A stretch of DNA of 64,000 nt from Pseudomonas frederiksbergensis (GTDB lineage Bacteria > Pseudomonadota > Gammaproteobacteria > Pseudomonadales > Pseudomonadaceae), in assembly GCF_003732275.1 (NCBI RefSeq), contig NZ_MOBM01000038.1, positions 186,001-250,000 on the forward strand. The letters are read 5' to 3'. Below the pieces are notes generated by a model, which was given only the letters and a program-made list of their open reading frames with translations, was not told the origin of the DNA and ran no database searches. This document shows positions 8,077-16,432 of this stretch, piece after piece (position 1 is the stretch's first letter; each line of letters starts with the position of its first letter). The position numbers were made by a program, and so were the translations under genes.

Positions 8077-9063
8077 TCACGCGTTGACGTCGACCACTAC
8101 GCGTCCCTGGACTTTGCCTTCGAACATTCGGCCGATCACCGCGGGCACCTCTGCGAGACCAACCACCTGCGTCGTGCGCGCGAGTTTGCTCAGATTGAGA
8201 TCGCTCGCCAGGCGCGTCCAGGCCTGGAGTCGGGACTCGTACGGGGCATTGACGGAGTCGATGCCAGCGAGGGTTATATTGCGCAGGATGAAGGGCAGCA
8301 CCGACCCTGGAAGATCCATACCCTGAGCCAGACCACAGGCCGTCACCACACCGCGATACTGGGTCTGCGCCAATACGTTCGCTAGCGTATGACTGCCGAC
8401 CGAGTCCACAACGCCAGCCCATTTTTCAGTCGCTATCGGTGCTCCTTGGGCAGACAGCGTTCGGCGATCGATGATCTGCGCCGCACCTAAACGGGTCAGA
8501 TAATCTTGCTCCTCAACACGCCCGGTCGACGCGACCACGCGATAGCCGAGATCGGAGAGAATCGCAATCGCGATCGAGCCGACTCCGCCATTGGCGCCAG
8601 TGACGAGGACGTCACCGCGAGCCGGTGTGAGACCGCCATGCTCCAGCGCCAGTACCGACAGCATCGCCGTATACCCTGCCGTGCCGATAGCCATTGCGTC
8701 CTTGGTCGAGAAGACGTCCGGAAGCTTGACCAGCCACTCGCCTTTTACGCGTGCCTTCTGAGAAAATCCGCCATGATGGGTCTGGCTCAGCCCCCAACCA
8801 TTGGCGACTACGCGGTCCCCCACGGCGATGCCGGGATAGGCAGAGGTTTCGACGGTGCCGGCAAAATCGATGCCGGCAATCAATGGAAACTGCTTGATGA
8901 CGTCGGCGTACCCACTAAGGGCTAGAGCGTCCTTGTAGTTCACGGTCGAATAGTCGATTTTTACGGTAACGTCTCCTGGCATAAGATCTTGCTCATGCGC
9001 GTCAACTACGCTGGCCGAAATCCTGTCACCAGTCTTTGTTGCGAGCAGTGCTTTGAACGTCAT
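8077..9063 (-). CDS. Acrylyl-CoA reductase-like (AcuI/YhdH) NADPH oxidoreductase
   Basis: About 328 residues. GAGGAG precedes a double ATG at 9066/9063; the second has better spacing, and the family norm is about 325 residues. It is a zinc-free medium-chain dehydrogenase/reductase. The GroES-like N-domain contains KIDYSTVNYKDALALSG and IAGIDFAGTV, and the Rossmann domain contains LVTGANGGVGSIAIAILSDL near residue 150. YhdH/AcuI enzymes reduce acrylyl-CoA or similar conjugated enoyl thioesters with NADPH in the cytosol. Its neighbours in the unit are a crotonase downstream and an alpha/beta hydrolase upstream. Confidence 0.9.
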   Translation of the reverse strand: MTFKALLATKTGDRISASVVDAHEQDLMPGDVTVKIDYSTVNYKDALALSGYADVIKQFPLIAGIDFAGTVETSAYPGIAVGDRVVANGWGLSQTHHGGFSQKARVKGEWLVKLPDVFSTKDAMAIGTAGYTAMLSVLALEHGGLTPARGDVLVTGANGGVGSIAIAILSDLGYRVVASTGRVEEQDYLTRLGAAQIIDRRTLSAQGAPIATEKWAGVVDSVGSHTLANVLAQTQYRGVVTACGLAQGMDLPGSVLPFILRNITLAGIDSVNAPYESRLQAWTRLASDLNLSKLARTTQVVGLAEVPAVIGRMFEGKVQGRVVVDVNA

Positions 9064-9132
9064 CATCGTCTCCTCAATGACCATGCTGGTCGAAATCAAC
9101 TCAAGGCACCTACGCCTCGCGTATCCGAAAAA

Positions 9133-10029
9133 CTAGTGCGGGTCAGGTAACTTTTTTTCAGGATGTCCGGGATCGAGAAAAGCTAGCGCCTTCGCCACGA
9201 AATTGGCGTGATTCTGGAAAATCGCACCATGTCCGGCATCTTCGTAAATGATCAGTTGCGAGTTCGGGATGCGGCGCGCCATATCAGTAGAGTTCACTGT
9301 CGGCACCATGATGTCGTTATCACCATTGGCGATCAGTACCGGGATCTGGATACTGCCGAGATCCTGGGGTGCCTGCCGCCCCCACGCTTTGATCGCCTTC
9401 AACTGTCGCGAGAAGGCACTTGGCGTGGGTCCCTTGTCCCGATCCGTTTTGCGCTCCTTCAGTCGCTTCAAGAAGGCCTTCGCGGCTTGGCGACCATTGG
9501 CCGAGGCTGTGAAGAACAGATAGAACTTCGGATCCCGTAGCGTCAGTAAGCCCTTGATCATCAATGGCCACGACACCGACCCTACCTTGTCAATGTCTTT
9601 GCCGCCCGCCGGCCCGGTACCGGCCAAAATGAGCTTGCACACCAAGTCGGGTGCTTTCAGCACGATGTCCTGTGCCACGAATCCGCCAAGGGAAAAACCG
9701 ATTAGATCGACCTTCTCCAAGCCCAGCCCGTGAATCAGGGCTATCGCATCCCGCGCCATTTCATCAATGGTCAGGGGCGCTGTTCCTCCCGATGCGCCGA
9801 TGCCCCGGTAGTCAGTGGCGATGACGCGATGCTTGCTGGCAAGACCATCGATGATCCGCGGGTCGAAGTTGTCCAATACCGCGCCCCAATGGTTAAGAAG
9901 AATCAGCGGCACTCCGCTGCGAGGCCCCAGATCACGGTAGGCAAACACAGTCCCTGCGACATTGATCGAGCGGTTTACGGCAGTTACATAGGACGTACCC
10001 GATCCAAGGTAATTGTCGGAATGGGTCAT
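9133..10029 (-). CDS. Alpha/beta hydrolase
   Basis: 298 residues with CGGAG 6-7 bp before the ATG. It has the alpha/beta-hydrolase layout: NHWGAVLDNFDP around the oxyanion region, nucleophile elbow GFSLGGFVAQ with Ser113, acid in NGDNDIMVP near residue 235, and catalytic His in EDAGHGAIFQNH near 270. It is clearly paralogous to the hydrolase at 28685-29566, sharing GFSLGGF-AQD, the GTGP-GG block and D-MVPTVNS. The two catabolic units therefore appear to contain related modules. The substrate (ester, lactone or C-C bond) cannot be told. It has no signal peptide, so it is cytosolic. Confidence 0.88.
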   Translation of the reverse strand: MTHSDNYLGSGTSYVTAVNRSINVAGTVFAYRDLGPRSGVPLILLNHWGAVLDNFDPRIIDGLASKHRVIATDYRGIGASGGTAPLTIDEMARDAIALIHGLGLEKVDLIGFSLGGFVAQDIVLKAPDLVCKLILAGTGPAGGKDIDKVGSVSWPLMIKGLLTLRDPKFYLFFTASANGRQAAKAFLKRLKERKTDRDKGPTPSAFSRQLKAIKAWGRQAPQDLGSIQIPVLIANGDNDIMVPTVNSTDMARRIPNSQLIIYEDAGHGAIFQNHANFVAKALAFLDPGHPEKKLPDPH

Positions 10030-10140
10030 TGTTTACTCCGTGCGTCTGGTGTGGACCGGGAGTCCTGAGATGGGGAGATCCCGGTCTGCTTCATGTTGAT
10101 TGAAAGTGATGACGCCCCTACCTCTGCGTCGCCGGAATAC

Positions 10141-10929
10141 TTACGAGGGCGTGCGATACCGCTCTGCCACATGCGCTTGTCTAATGTCTGAAATGAGCGC
10201 TTGTCGCGCGGCATCCAGGGCCGTCCAGTGACTTGCGTCGTGCAGTGGCGGGATGGTCACAAGCTCACGCCGATCGAAGCCCGCCAGCGCGGCATCCACC
10301 AGCTCACCCACCTCCATCAGTTCCGGCAGCGCGTTGATGTCGATGCCCGCACGCCCCCAAATCTCGGTGCGGGTTCCGGCAGGAAGTACGGCCTGGACAT
10401 AGACACCCTTGGGCGTGAGTTCCAGACTCAGTCCCTGGGAGAGGAACAACACAAAGGCCTTGGTGGCGCCATAGACCGACATGCCGAATTCCGGCGCCAA
10501 GCCAACCACTGAGCCGATATTGACGATCGCGCCTTCACCGGCCTGCGCAAGCCGAGGGGCGATTGCGCTGGCGAGTCGCACCAACGAGGTTGTGTTGAGC
10601 GCGACGAGTCGAGCGACATCGTCGGTCGTCTGCTCGATGAAGCTGCCAGACTGGGCTGCCCCGGCGTTGTTAATGAGGATGCCGATTCGCGAATCATCGC
10701 GCAGGCGCGTCTCGACGACGGCCAAGTCGCTGGGCCTGGTGAGATCGGCCTGGAGGATATCGACAGCGACGCTGTTTTCCTCGCGCAGGCGAGCCGCAAG
10801 TGCCTCCAGCCTCACTTTGTCGCGGGCAACCAGCACGAGATCGTGGCCGCGACGTGCGAAGCGCTCGGCGTAGGTAGCGCCGATGCCGGAGGAAGCGCCG
10901 GTAATGAGGACTGCGGGATGGGTAGTCAT
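10141..10929 (-). CDS. Short-chain dehydrogenase/reductase (classical SDR)
   Basis: 262 residues from the ATG at 10929. An in-frame start 13 codons upstream has no better ribosome site. Classical SDR signatures are the cofactor loop GASSGIG at 11-17, NNAG at 87-90, catalytic Ser140 (NIGS) and YGATK with Tyr153 and Lys157. It would reduce a carbonyl or oxidise a hydroxyl with NAD(P)(H). It lies between the OYE-type reductase and the alpha/beta hydrolase in the unit read from 12092 to 7187. The ring or chain substrate is unknown. Confidence 0.9.
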   Translation of the reverse strand: MTTHPAVLITGASSGIGATYAERFARRGHDLVLVARDKVRLEALAARLREENSVAVDILQADLTRPSDLAVVETRLRDDSRIGILINNAGAAQSGSFIEQTTDDVARLVALNTTSLVRLASAIAPRLAQAGEGAIVNIGSVVGLAPEFGMSVYGATKAFVLFLSQGLSLELTPKGVYVQAVLPAGTRTEIWGRAGIDINALPELMEVGELVDAALAGFDRRELVTIPPLHDASHWTALDAARQALISDIRQAHVAERYRTPS

Positions 10930-10997
10930 GTATTTGCTCTCTTGATCAGGTGAACACATGTAGGGCATGCAACGTACAAATCGACACCGCGCCAGTG

Positions 10998-12092
10998 TTA
11001 CAGGGCGCTGGCGTCAGCGAGGGCCGGATAGTCGATGTATCCCGCAGCACCACCGCCGAAAAGCGTGGTCGGATCGAACGCCGCCAACGGCGCTGCGGTC
11101 TTCAGACGTTCCACCAGATCCGGGTTAGCAATGAACGGGCGCCCGAACGCGAAGAGGTCTGCCTTGCCTTCGGTGAGTCGGGAAGTAGCGAGATCCAGGT
11201 CATAGCCATTGTTGGCGATGTAGGTGTTCCTGAATCGCCGACGCAGGGATTCAAAGTCGAACGGTGCGACCTCGCGCGGCCCGCCGGTCGCGCCCTCGAC
11301 GACATGGAGATAGACGATGCCCAAGGCATCGAGCTGGTCGACGATGTAGTCGAACTGCCCCTGTGGATCGCTGCTCGAGACACCATTGGTGGGCGAAACC
11401 GGCGAGATACGAATACCGGTGCGCTCGGCGCCGATCTCGCCCACCACTGCTGCCGTCACCTCCAGCAGCAGCCGCGCGCGATTTTCGATAGACCCGCCGT
11501 AGGCATCGGTGCGTACGTTGGCACCGTCCTTGACGAACTGGTCCAGCAGATAGCCATTGGCGCCGTGGATCTCGACGCCATCGAAGCCTGCGGCGATGGC
11601 GTTTGCCGCGGCCTGGCGGAAATCGTTGACGATCCCGGGCAGTTCGTCGAGCTCCAGCGCCCGAGGCTCGGAAACGTCGACAAAGCTGTTGTTGACGAAC
11701 GTCTTGGTTGCGGCTCGAATGGCCGAGGGCGCCACCGGAGCGGCGCCGTTCTCCTGCAGATCAACATGCGAAACTCGCCCGACGTGCCACAACTGCAGGA
11801 AAATTTTCCCGCTCTTCGCATGGACGGCATCGGTGACCTCACGCCAACCGTCGATCTGCGCTTGCGAGTAGATGCCGGGCGTATCCTGGTAGCCCTGCCC
11901 CTGCTGCGAAATCTGTGTGGCCTCGGAAATCTGCAGACCGGCCGACGCCCGCTGGCTGTAATACGTTGCAGCGAACTCGCTTGGAACGAAGCCCGCGCCG
12001 GCGCGGTTGCGCGTCAGCGGCGCCAGGACCACCCGATTGGAGAGCGTCAGGGAGCCGAGGGTGTAGGGCTCAAATAAAGTTTCTTCGGTCAT
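10998..12092 (-). CDS. Old yellow enzyme family NADH:flavin oxidoreductase (alkene reductase)
   Basis: 364 residues from the ATG at 12092 with GGGAGAA upstream; a start 18 codons earlier is possible but unsupported. It is an OYE-type FMN TIM barrel (NemA/XenB-like): LSNRVVLAPLTRNRAG near residue 16, QLWHVGRVSH near 97, and HGANGYLLDQFVKDGANVRT near 180, whose histidine-asparagine pair binds the substrate carbonyl or nitro group. Such enzymes reduce activated C=C bonds, nitroesters or maleimides with NAD(P)H. It is the first gene of a five-gene unit and is divergent from a TetR gene, an arrangement like nemRA. Confidence 0.92.
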   Translation of the reverse strand: MTEETLFEPYTLGSLTLSNRVVLAPLTRNRAGAGFVPSEFAATYYSQRASAGLQISEATQISQQGQGYQDTPGIYSQAQIDGWREVTDAVHAKSGKIFLQLWHVGRVSHVDLQENGAAPVAPSAIRAATKTFVNNSFVDVSEPRALELDELPGIVNDFRQAAANAIAAGFDGVEIHGANGYLLDQFVKDGANVRTDAYGGSIENRARLLLEVTAAVVGEIGAERTGIRISPVSPTNGVSSSDPQGQFDYIVDQLDALGIVYLHVVEGATGGPREVAPFDFESLRRRFRNTYIANNGYDLDLATSRLTEGKADLFAFGRPFIANPDLVERLKTAAPLAAFDPTTLFGGGAAGYIDYPALADASAL

Positions 12093-12209
12093 ATTTTGTT
12101 TCTCCCACGTTGACTGATGATCGTTGTTGCGAGTGCGCATCACCATACGATCGGCGCTTTCAGGCGGGCGTCGCTCATGGCCTGAGCCCTTCCAAAAGTT
12201 AGCGAGCCG

Positions 12210-12227
12210 TTATGATGATGATCATAA
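12210..12227. promoter_or_regulatory. Candidate TetR operator (inverted repeat)
   Basis: TTATGAT (12210-12216) and ATCATAA (12221-12227) form a perfect inverted repeat separated by 4 bp, in the divergent region between the OYE gene and the TetR gene. The position suits repression of both promoters by the adjacent TetR protein (inference). Confidence 0.55.
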
Positions 12228-12245
12228 TCTTAATCGTCAATAACT

Positions 12246-12266
12246 TTGATGATGATTGACATCAAT
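12246..12266. promoter_or_regulatory. Second candidate operator in the OYE/TetR divergent region
   Basis: Two overlapping dyads share the right half: TTGATG (12246-12251) with CATCAA (12260-12265), and ATTGA-CA-TCAAT (12255-12266). They are 48-50 bp upstream of the TetR start and could be a second binding site or the core operator. It cannot be decided by eye which dyad is functional. Confidence 0.45.
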
Positions 12267-12313
12267 GTATATTGGTCGCCTGACAGTCAGCAGATTCAAA
12301 GAGGCATGTGGGT

Positions 12314-12892
12314 ATGAGGGTCACCAAAGCGCAGGCACAGGCGAATCGGGCGCACATCGTCGAGACGGCCTCCGCCCTGTTTCGTGAACGCGGTTATGAC
12401 GGTGTGGGGGTGGCGGAACTGATGGCCGCTGCCGGGTTCACCCATGGCGGGTTCTACAAGCACTTTCGCTCCAAAGCCGATTTGATGGCTGAAGCAGCGG
12501 CGAGCGGGCTTTCGCAGAGCCTGGTCAATAGCGCAGGCCTCGACGCCACCGAGTTCGTCAATCTTTACATGTCACGAGATCACCGTGATGGCCGCAGCGT
12601 TGGCTGCACGATGGCGGCCCTCTGCGGGGACGCTGCGCGTCAATCGGAGGAGGTCAAGGCAACGTTTGCTGACGGGATCGAAAGCATGCTGGCAGTCCTT
12701 GAGCCTGAGGACTCGCTGGACGACGTGGATCCGCACACAGTGCGAGCACAGATGATCGACATGCTTGCCCATGTGGTCGGCGCAGTCGTGCTGTCGCGGG
12801 CTTGTCCGGATGATTCCCCGCTGGCGGATGAGATTCTGGAGGTCTGCCGCGAAAAAATTCTCGCGACACTGTCACCGTCGCAGGCCACGTAG
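12314..12892 (+). CDS. TetR-family transcriptional regulator
   Basis: About 192 residues from the ATG at 12314; GAGG lies 9 bp upstream, whereas the in-frame GTG at 12308 is only 3 bp from it. The N-terminal helix-turn-helix is typical: AHIVETASALFRERGYDGVG, then ELMAAAGFTHGGFYKHFRSK (residues about 40-59). The C-terminal ligand domain is divergent and contains GCTMAALCGD. It is divergently arranged with the OYE-SDR-hydrolase-AcuI-crotonase unit and is probably its repressor, with candidate operators at 12210-12227 and 12246-12266. The ligand is unknown. Confidence 0.9.
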   Translation: MRVTKAQAQANRAHIVETASALFRERGYDGVGVAELMAAAGFTHGGFYKHFRSKADLMAEAAASGLSQSLVNSAGLDATEFVNLYMSRDHRDGRSVGCTMAALCGDAARQSEEVKATFADGIESMLAVLEPEDSLDDVDPHTVRAQMIDMLAHVVGAVVLSRACPDDSPLADEILEVCREKILATLSPSQAT

Positions 12893-13024
12893 TCGTTGTC
12901 TCAGCGGTCCTCCCGAGAAGTGGCTGCGTGCCCATGGGGTGGAGCCATTCGCAGCCGGCGTCGCTGAGCGTTATCCGCTATCAACAGGGCGTGGCAGACA
13001 TCGACATCGATGCACGGGAGGTTT

Positions 13025-13921
13025 TCAGCAAGATTGCAAGGGATGGCTTGCCAAAAATGCGGCGACTCGCTCAATGACCTCGTCCGGCCGGGAATCAGAG
13101 AAAAAATGTCCGCCCACTATCGCAGAAGCCTCCATCACCGTGCAGCGATCTACCCAAGTGGCGGGTAAATCATAGTGCTTGGCCATCGCACCTGAGGCGC
13201 CATAGAGGATCAGCGCGGGCGCGGTGATACGTCGTCCGGAGTCTGACAAATCGTCCTCCAGATCCACAGTGAGCGTGGCGCGATAGTCGTTGCAAAACCC
13301 AGCGATCGTCGCCGGATCACGCCAGGCTTTCCGATACGCCGCCAGTTGGTCAGCATCAAAATCTTCCAGCCCTGCGGCGCCCCAGCCGAAAAGGCAGCTC
13401 TCGAAAAAGAAATCGGGATCTGCCTCAATCATCCGCTCCGGGAAGGGTTCGGGCTGAGAAAGGAAAAACCAGTGCCAGTAACTGTGGGCTACGTCCTTGC
13501 GCAGATCTGTCAGCATCACAGCCGTAGGAACGATGTCCATCAGCGTGACGCTCGCCACCTTCTCTGGATAATCCAGCGTCATCCGGTATGCAGTGCGCGC
13601 GCCACGGTCGTGTCCAACAAGATGGAACCGTTCATGCCCGAGCACACGCATCAGTCCGACCTGATCCGCGGCCATGGCGCGAAATCCGTAATTTGACAGA
13701 TCCGCTTGAAGCGGCGGCTTATCCGATGCGCCATACCCACGCAAATCAGCACAGACAACCCGATAGCCACGCGCGACCAGCCCAGGCGCGATACGTGCCC
13801 AGAGCGCCATGGTCTGCGGAAAGCCGTGGAGCATCAGGATGGGTTCGCCTTTACCCGCTGCAACACAGGCAATTTCCACATCGCCTACGGTAATTTGCTG
13901 CGTTTCGAAGTTTTCGAACAT
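13025..13921 (-). CDS. Haloacetate/fluoroacetate dehalogenase-type alpha/beta hydrolase
   Basis: 298 residues. The nucleophile elbow is GHDRGART with Asp105, as in dehalogenases and epoxide hydrolases, not serine. All residues known to be catalytic in the R. palustris fluoroacetate dehalogenase have counterparts with near-constant offset: Asp105 (Asp110), Arg106 (Arg111), Arg109 (Arg114), Asp129 (Asp134), His150-Trp151 (His155-Trp156), Tyr213 (Tyr219) and His272 (His280). CLFGWGAAG and IVGGHFFSD also resemble Moraxella DehH1. The predicted reaction is hydrolysis of a haloacetate to glycolate plus halide. An epoxide hydrolase is the alternative but less likely, since those carry Tyr in place of the His-Trp pair. 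It is 12 bp downstream of the alcohol dehydrogenase gene in the same unit. Confidence 0.85.
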   Translation of the reverse strand: MFENFETQQITVGDVEIACVAAGKGEPILMLHGFPQTMALWARIAPGLVARGYRVVCADLRGYGASDKPPLQADLSNYGFRAMAADQVGLMRVLGHERFHLVGHDRGARTAYRMTLDYPEKVASVTLMDIVPTAVMLTDLRKDVAHSYWHWFFLSQPEPFPERMIEADPDFFFESCLFGWGAAGLEDFDADQLAAYRKAWRDPATIAGFCNDYRATLTVDLEDDLSDSGRRITAPALILYGASGAMAKHYDLPATWVDRCTVMEASAIVGGHFFSDSRPDEVIERVAAFLASHPLQSC

Positions 13922-13933
13922 GGGGTCGTCTCG

Positions 13934-14935
13934 TTATTTTACCTTGACGATGACCTTGCCTTTTGCCCGACCGGTTTCAACATAGGCCAAGGCATCCGGG
14001 GTCAACTCGAACGGAAAAACCCGGTCCACAACCGGACGTATGACCCGCGAATCGATGAGCGCGGTAAGCTCACGCAATTGGTCGCCGTTGGCTCTCATGT
14101 AAAGGAATGAATAGCTGACGCCACGGCGTTTGGCTTTTTTCCTGATCCCGTAACTCAACAGACGCGTGACTAGTTTCAGGAACCCGGACAACCCAGCGCT
14201 TTTCGCAAAGTCCACATCCGGTGGTCCAGAGATCGAAATGAGCTTTCCACCCGGCTTTAGGATGCGTAACGACTTCTCGAGAGTCTCTGTGCCCAGGCTG
14301 TTCAAGACCACATCGTAGTCGTGCAGGACCTTTTCAAAATCGTCTTTGCGGTAATCGATCACGATATCCGCACCGAGGCGCTTCACCCACTCGACATTCG
14401 CCGTGCTCGTGGTCGTCGCTACGGTCGCCCCCAGGTGTTTGGCCAGCTGAATGGCCAGTGTTCCCACACCACCGGAGCCCGCATGAATTAACACCTTTTG
14501 ACCTTTCTTCAGGTCCGCTTTTTCGACCAGCGCCTGCCAGGCCGTCAAGCCAACCAGAGGGATAGAAGCCGCTTCTTCCATGGTGAGATCTTTCGGCTTG
14601 ATCGCCAGCGAGCCTTGATTGATCGCAATGAATTCGGCGAATGCACCAATTCGATTGTCATCGGGCCGTGCATAGACCTCATCACCCGCCTTGAATTGCA
14701 GCACTCCTGAGCCGACCCGTACGACAACCCCGGCCAAATCATTCCCCAGAATAAGTGGCATGCGATAAGGCAAAATCATTTTGAACTCACCGTCCCTGAT
14801 TTTTAAATCCAGAGGGTTTACACCGGCAGCATGGATCTGGACTAAAACATCATCCTTGCCCAATTCAGGTTCTGGCATTTCGGTCGCCCGTAACGCAACC
14901 TTTTTTCCATAGCGATCGATAATGAATGCTTTCAT
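13934..14935 (-). CDS. Zinc-independent NADP-dependent alcohol dehydrogenase/quinone oxidoreductase
   Basis: 333 residues, medium-chain dehydrogenase/reductase fold. The GroES-like part has VQIHAAGVNPLDLKIRDGEF and LGNDLAGVVVRVG; the Rossmann part has KVLIHAGSGGVGTLAIQLAK near residue 145. Residues that bind catalytic zinc are absent, so it is of the quinone-reductase/enone-reductase type. It ends 12 bp before the dehalogenase-like gene and starts 9 bp after the DUF2147 gene stop, so the three are almost certainly one transcript. A role in handling an aldehyde or enone product is inference. Confidence 0.9.
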   Translation of the reverse strand: MKAFIIDRYGKKVALRATEMPEPELGKDDVLVQIHAAGVNPLDLKIRDGEFKMILPYRMPLILGNDLAGVVVRVGSGVLQFKAGDEVYARPDDNRIGAFAEFIAINQGSLAIKPKDLTMEEAASIPLVGLTAWQALVEKADLKKGQKVLIHAGSGGVGTLAIQLAKHLGATVATTTSTANVEWVKRLGADIVIDYRKDDFEKVLHDYDVVLNSLGTETLEKSLRILKPGGKLISISGPPDVDFAKSAGLSGFLKLVTRLLSYGIRKKAKRRGVSYSFLYMRANGDQLRELTALIDSRVIRPVVDRVFPFELTPDALAYVETGRAKGKVIVKVK

Positions 14936-14944
14936 CGTGCTTCC

Positions 14945-15400
14945 TTATTCCTGGCGTACCCAGGTCTGTGAACGCCCCAGCAGCGGCGTGCCAATGTAGC
15001 CGCGCACGCTGAGCTTTTTGCCGTTGTCGGTCAGGTGGACTTTACTGCTATAGACCTTACCGTTATCCGGATCGAGGATTTGGCCATCGGTGTATTCTTC
15101 GCCATCCTTTCGCAAACCGGTCAGAATGGTCAGGCCTACAATCGGCACATTTTTGTTCACGCCTTCACATTTCTCGCACTTCGGACTCTGATCTTCTTTG
15201 GGGGTGGGAAACGCTTTTTCGATAATGCCCTTAAGAGTGCCATTGGATTCGGTGATTCGAATCAACGCCCTCGGCTTGCCACTGACATCGTCGATGTTTT
15301 GCCACAGGCCAATCGGCGAATTGTCGTCTGCCCACAGTGCCGATGATATGACTGCTGCTGCCAGGGTGAGTCCGAAGACACCTGCTTTGAGCGTACGCAT
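14945..15400 (-). CDS. DUF2147 family secreted protein
   Basis: 151 residues from the ATG at 15400, which has AGGA 8 bp upstream; another ATG 5 codons earlier has no ribosome site. The N-terminus is a signal peptide (MRTLKAGVFGLTLAAAVIS, cleavage near SALWA). The mature part starts NSPIGLWQNIDDVSGKPRAL, the hallmark of DUF2147, and contains a CxxC (PKCEKCEG). The family is periplasmic and of unknown function, with a predicted lipocalin-like beta-barrel. It heads the unit DUF2147-alcohol dehydrogenase-dehalogenase and is divergent from a TetR gene. Confidence 0.88.
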   Translation of the reverse strand: MRTLKAGVFGLTLAAAVISSALWADDNSPIGLWQNIDDVSGKPRALIRITESNGTLKGIIEKAFPTPKEDQSPKCEKCEGVNKNVPIVGLTILTGLRKDGEEYTDGQILDPDNGKVYSSKVHLTDNGKKLSVRGYIGTPLLGRSQTWVRQE

Positions 15401-15546
15401 TGTCTGAATCCTCATGATTGAGCGAATTTTCTTGTCGGCTTGATGCCATTTTCAGTGTATGAAATTGGCCCTGTGGCTCACGCTATCGGATTGCGCTTGC
15501 TGTGTTCAGATCGCTTTCTGAGCAAGCTTCCAGTCGCGCCAGCCAT

Positions 15547-15582
15547 ATAACGCTGTTATTTGATAAACATAACGCCGTTATG
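15547..15582. promoter_or_regulatory. Tandem palindromic TetR operators (site 1)
   Basis: ATAAC-GCT-GTTAT (15547-15559) and CATAAC-GCC-GTTATG (15568-15582), spaced 22 bp apart (two helical turns), lie just before the TetR start at 15596. The same pair recurs at 21685-21718 with ACT and ACC spacers. Repetition with matching order and spacing makes these strong operator candidates for the adjacent TetR protein. Confidence 0.8.
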
Positions 15583-15595
15583 GCAGTATTGCAAC

Positions 15596-16279
15596 ATGAC
15601 CACTGATAACTCACTCCCTAATGCCCCCACCCGCCTCGTCGAGGCAACCATCCGTGTGCTTGCGACTAACGGCCCGTCCGAAGTCAAGGCCCGTTCGGTA
15701 GCGAGCGAAGCCGGCCTGTCGACGATGGGGGTTTATACACACTTCGGCGGAGTGCCGGAACTTCTACAAGCAGTCGCTGACGAGGGATTCAAGCGGTTGG
15801 CTGCAGTCTTCAAGCGTGTGCCAATCACGGATGATCCGATAACCGACTTATGTGCGATGCTCCTGGCTTGCCGAGACCTTGCACGAAGCAATCCCCATCT
15901 GTACGACTTAATGTTTGGTCTTTCGATTGACGGCAGATATAGCCCCTCACGAGGTACCATGAAAGCGATTGCAGATGGGCAATCGGAAGCCTTCAAGGCG
16001 ACATACGCGATTCTGATCAACGCGTGCGCTCGCTTGGTTGATGCCAAATGCGTTCGCAAAATCGATCCTGCTCTCATCGCGCCACAGCTGTGGAGTGCCG
16101 CGCACGGATTCATCATGCTCGAACTCGCTGGCCACTTCTCAGGCATGGAAAATCCTGCTTCGCAGATCCTGGTAGCGACGTGTAACAACATTGTTGTCGG
16201 CTTGGGAGCGAAGCGCGAAAAAGTGGAATCTTCCACTGCTGGCGTAATTGCCGGGCAGGCAACTCCGTTAAAACCTTGA
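15596..16279 (+). CDS. TetR-family transcriptional regulator
   Basis: 227 residues from the ATG at 15596; the frame upstream runs through the operator and is not coding. The N-terminal helix-turn-helix is LVEATIRVLATNGPSEVKAR, then SEAGLSTMGVYTHFGGVPEL (residues about 39-58). The C-terminal domain resembles the TetR/WHG-type ligand domain (YDLMFGL). No Shine-Dalgarno is evident, and a possible -10 (CAGTAT at 15584-15589) lies only 6 bp upstream, so the mRNA could be leaderless. Its own promoter carries two palindromes that recur before the crotonase/SDR pair at 21.7 kb, which suggests autoregulation plus control of the operon 21592-16433. It may also control the divergent DUF2147 unit. Confidence 0.9.
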   Translation: MTTDNSLPNAPTRLVEATIRVLATNGPSEVKARSVASEAGLSTMGVYTHFGGVPELLQAVADEGFKRLAAVFKRVPITDDPITDLCAMLLACRDLARSNPHLYDLMFGLSIDGRYSPSRGTMKAIADGQSEAFKATYAILINACARLVDAKCVRKIDPALIAPQLWSAAHGFIMLELAGHFSGMENPASQILVATCNNIVVGLGAKREKVESSTAGVIAGQATPLKP

Positions 16280-16432
16280 AAAAACCGCGCAACCATGCGG
16301 TAACGCGGAGCGAACAGTATTTCAGTTCAAGTACGCAGCCACTCGGCATGTTCAGAGGTTGGGTCAACCGGTTCGCTCATGCAGAGAAGGAACCGGTCAT
16401 GACAGATGCTCGTATGTTTTGCGGCTCAATGC

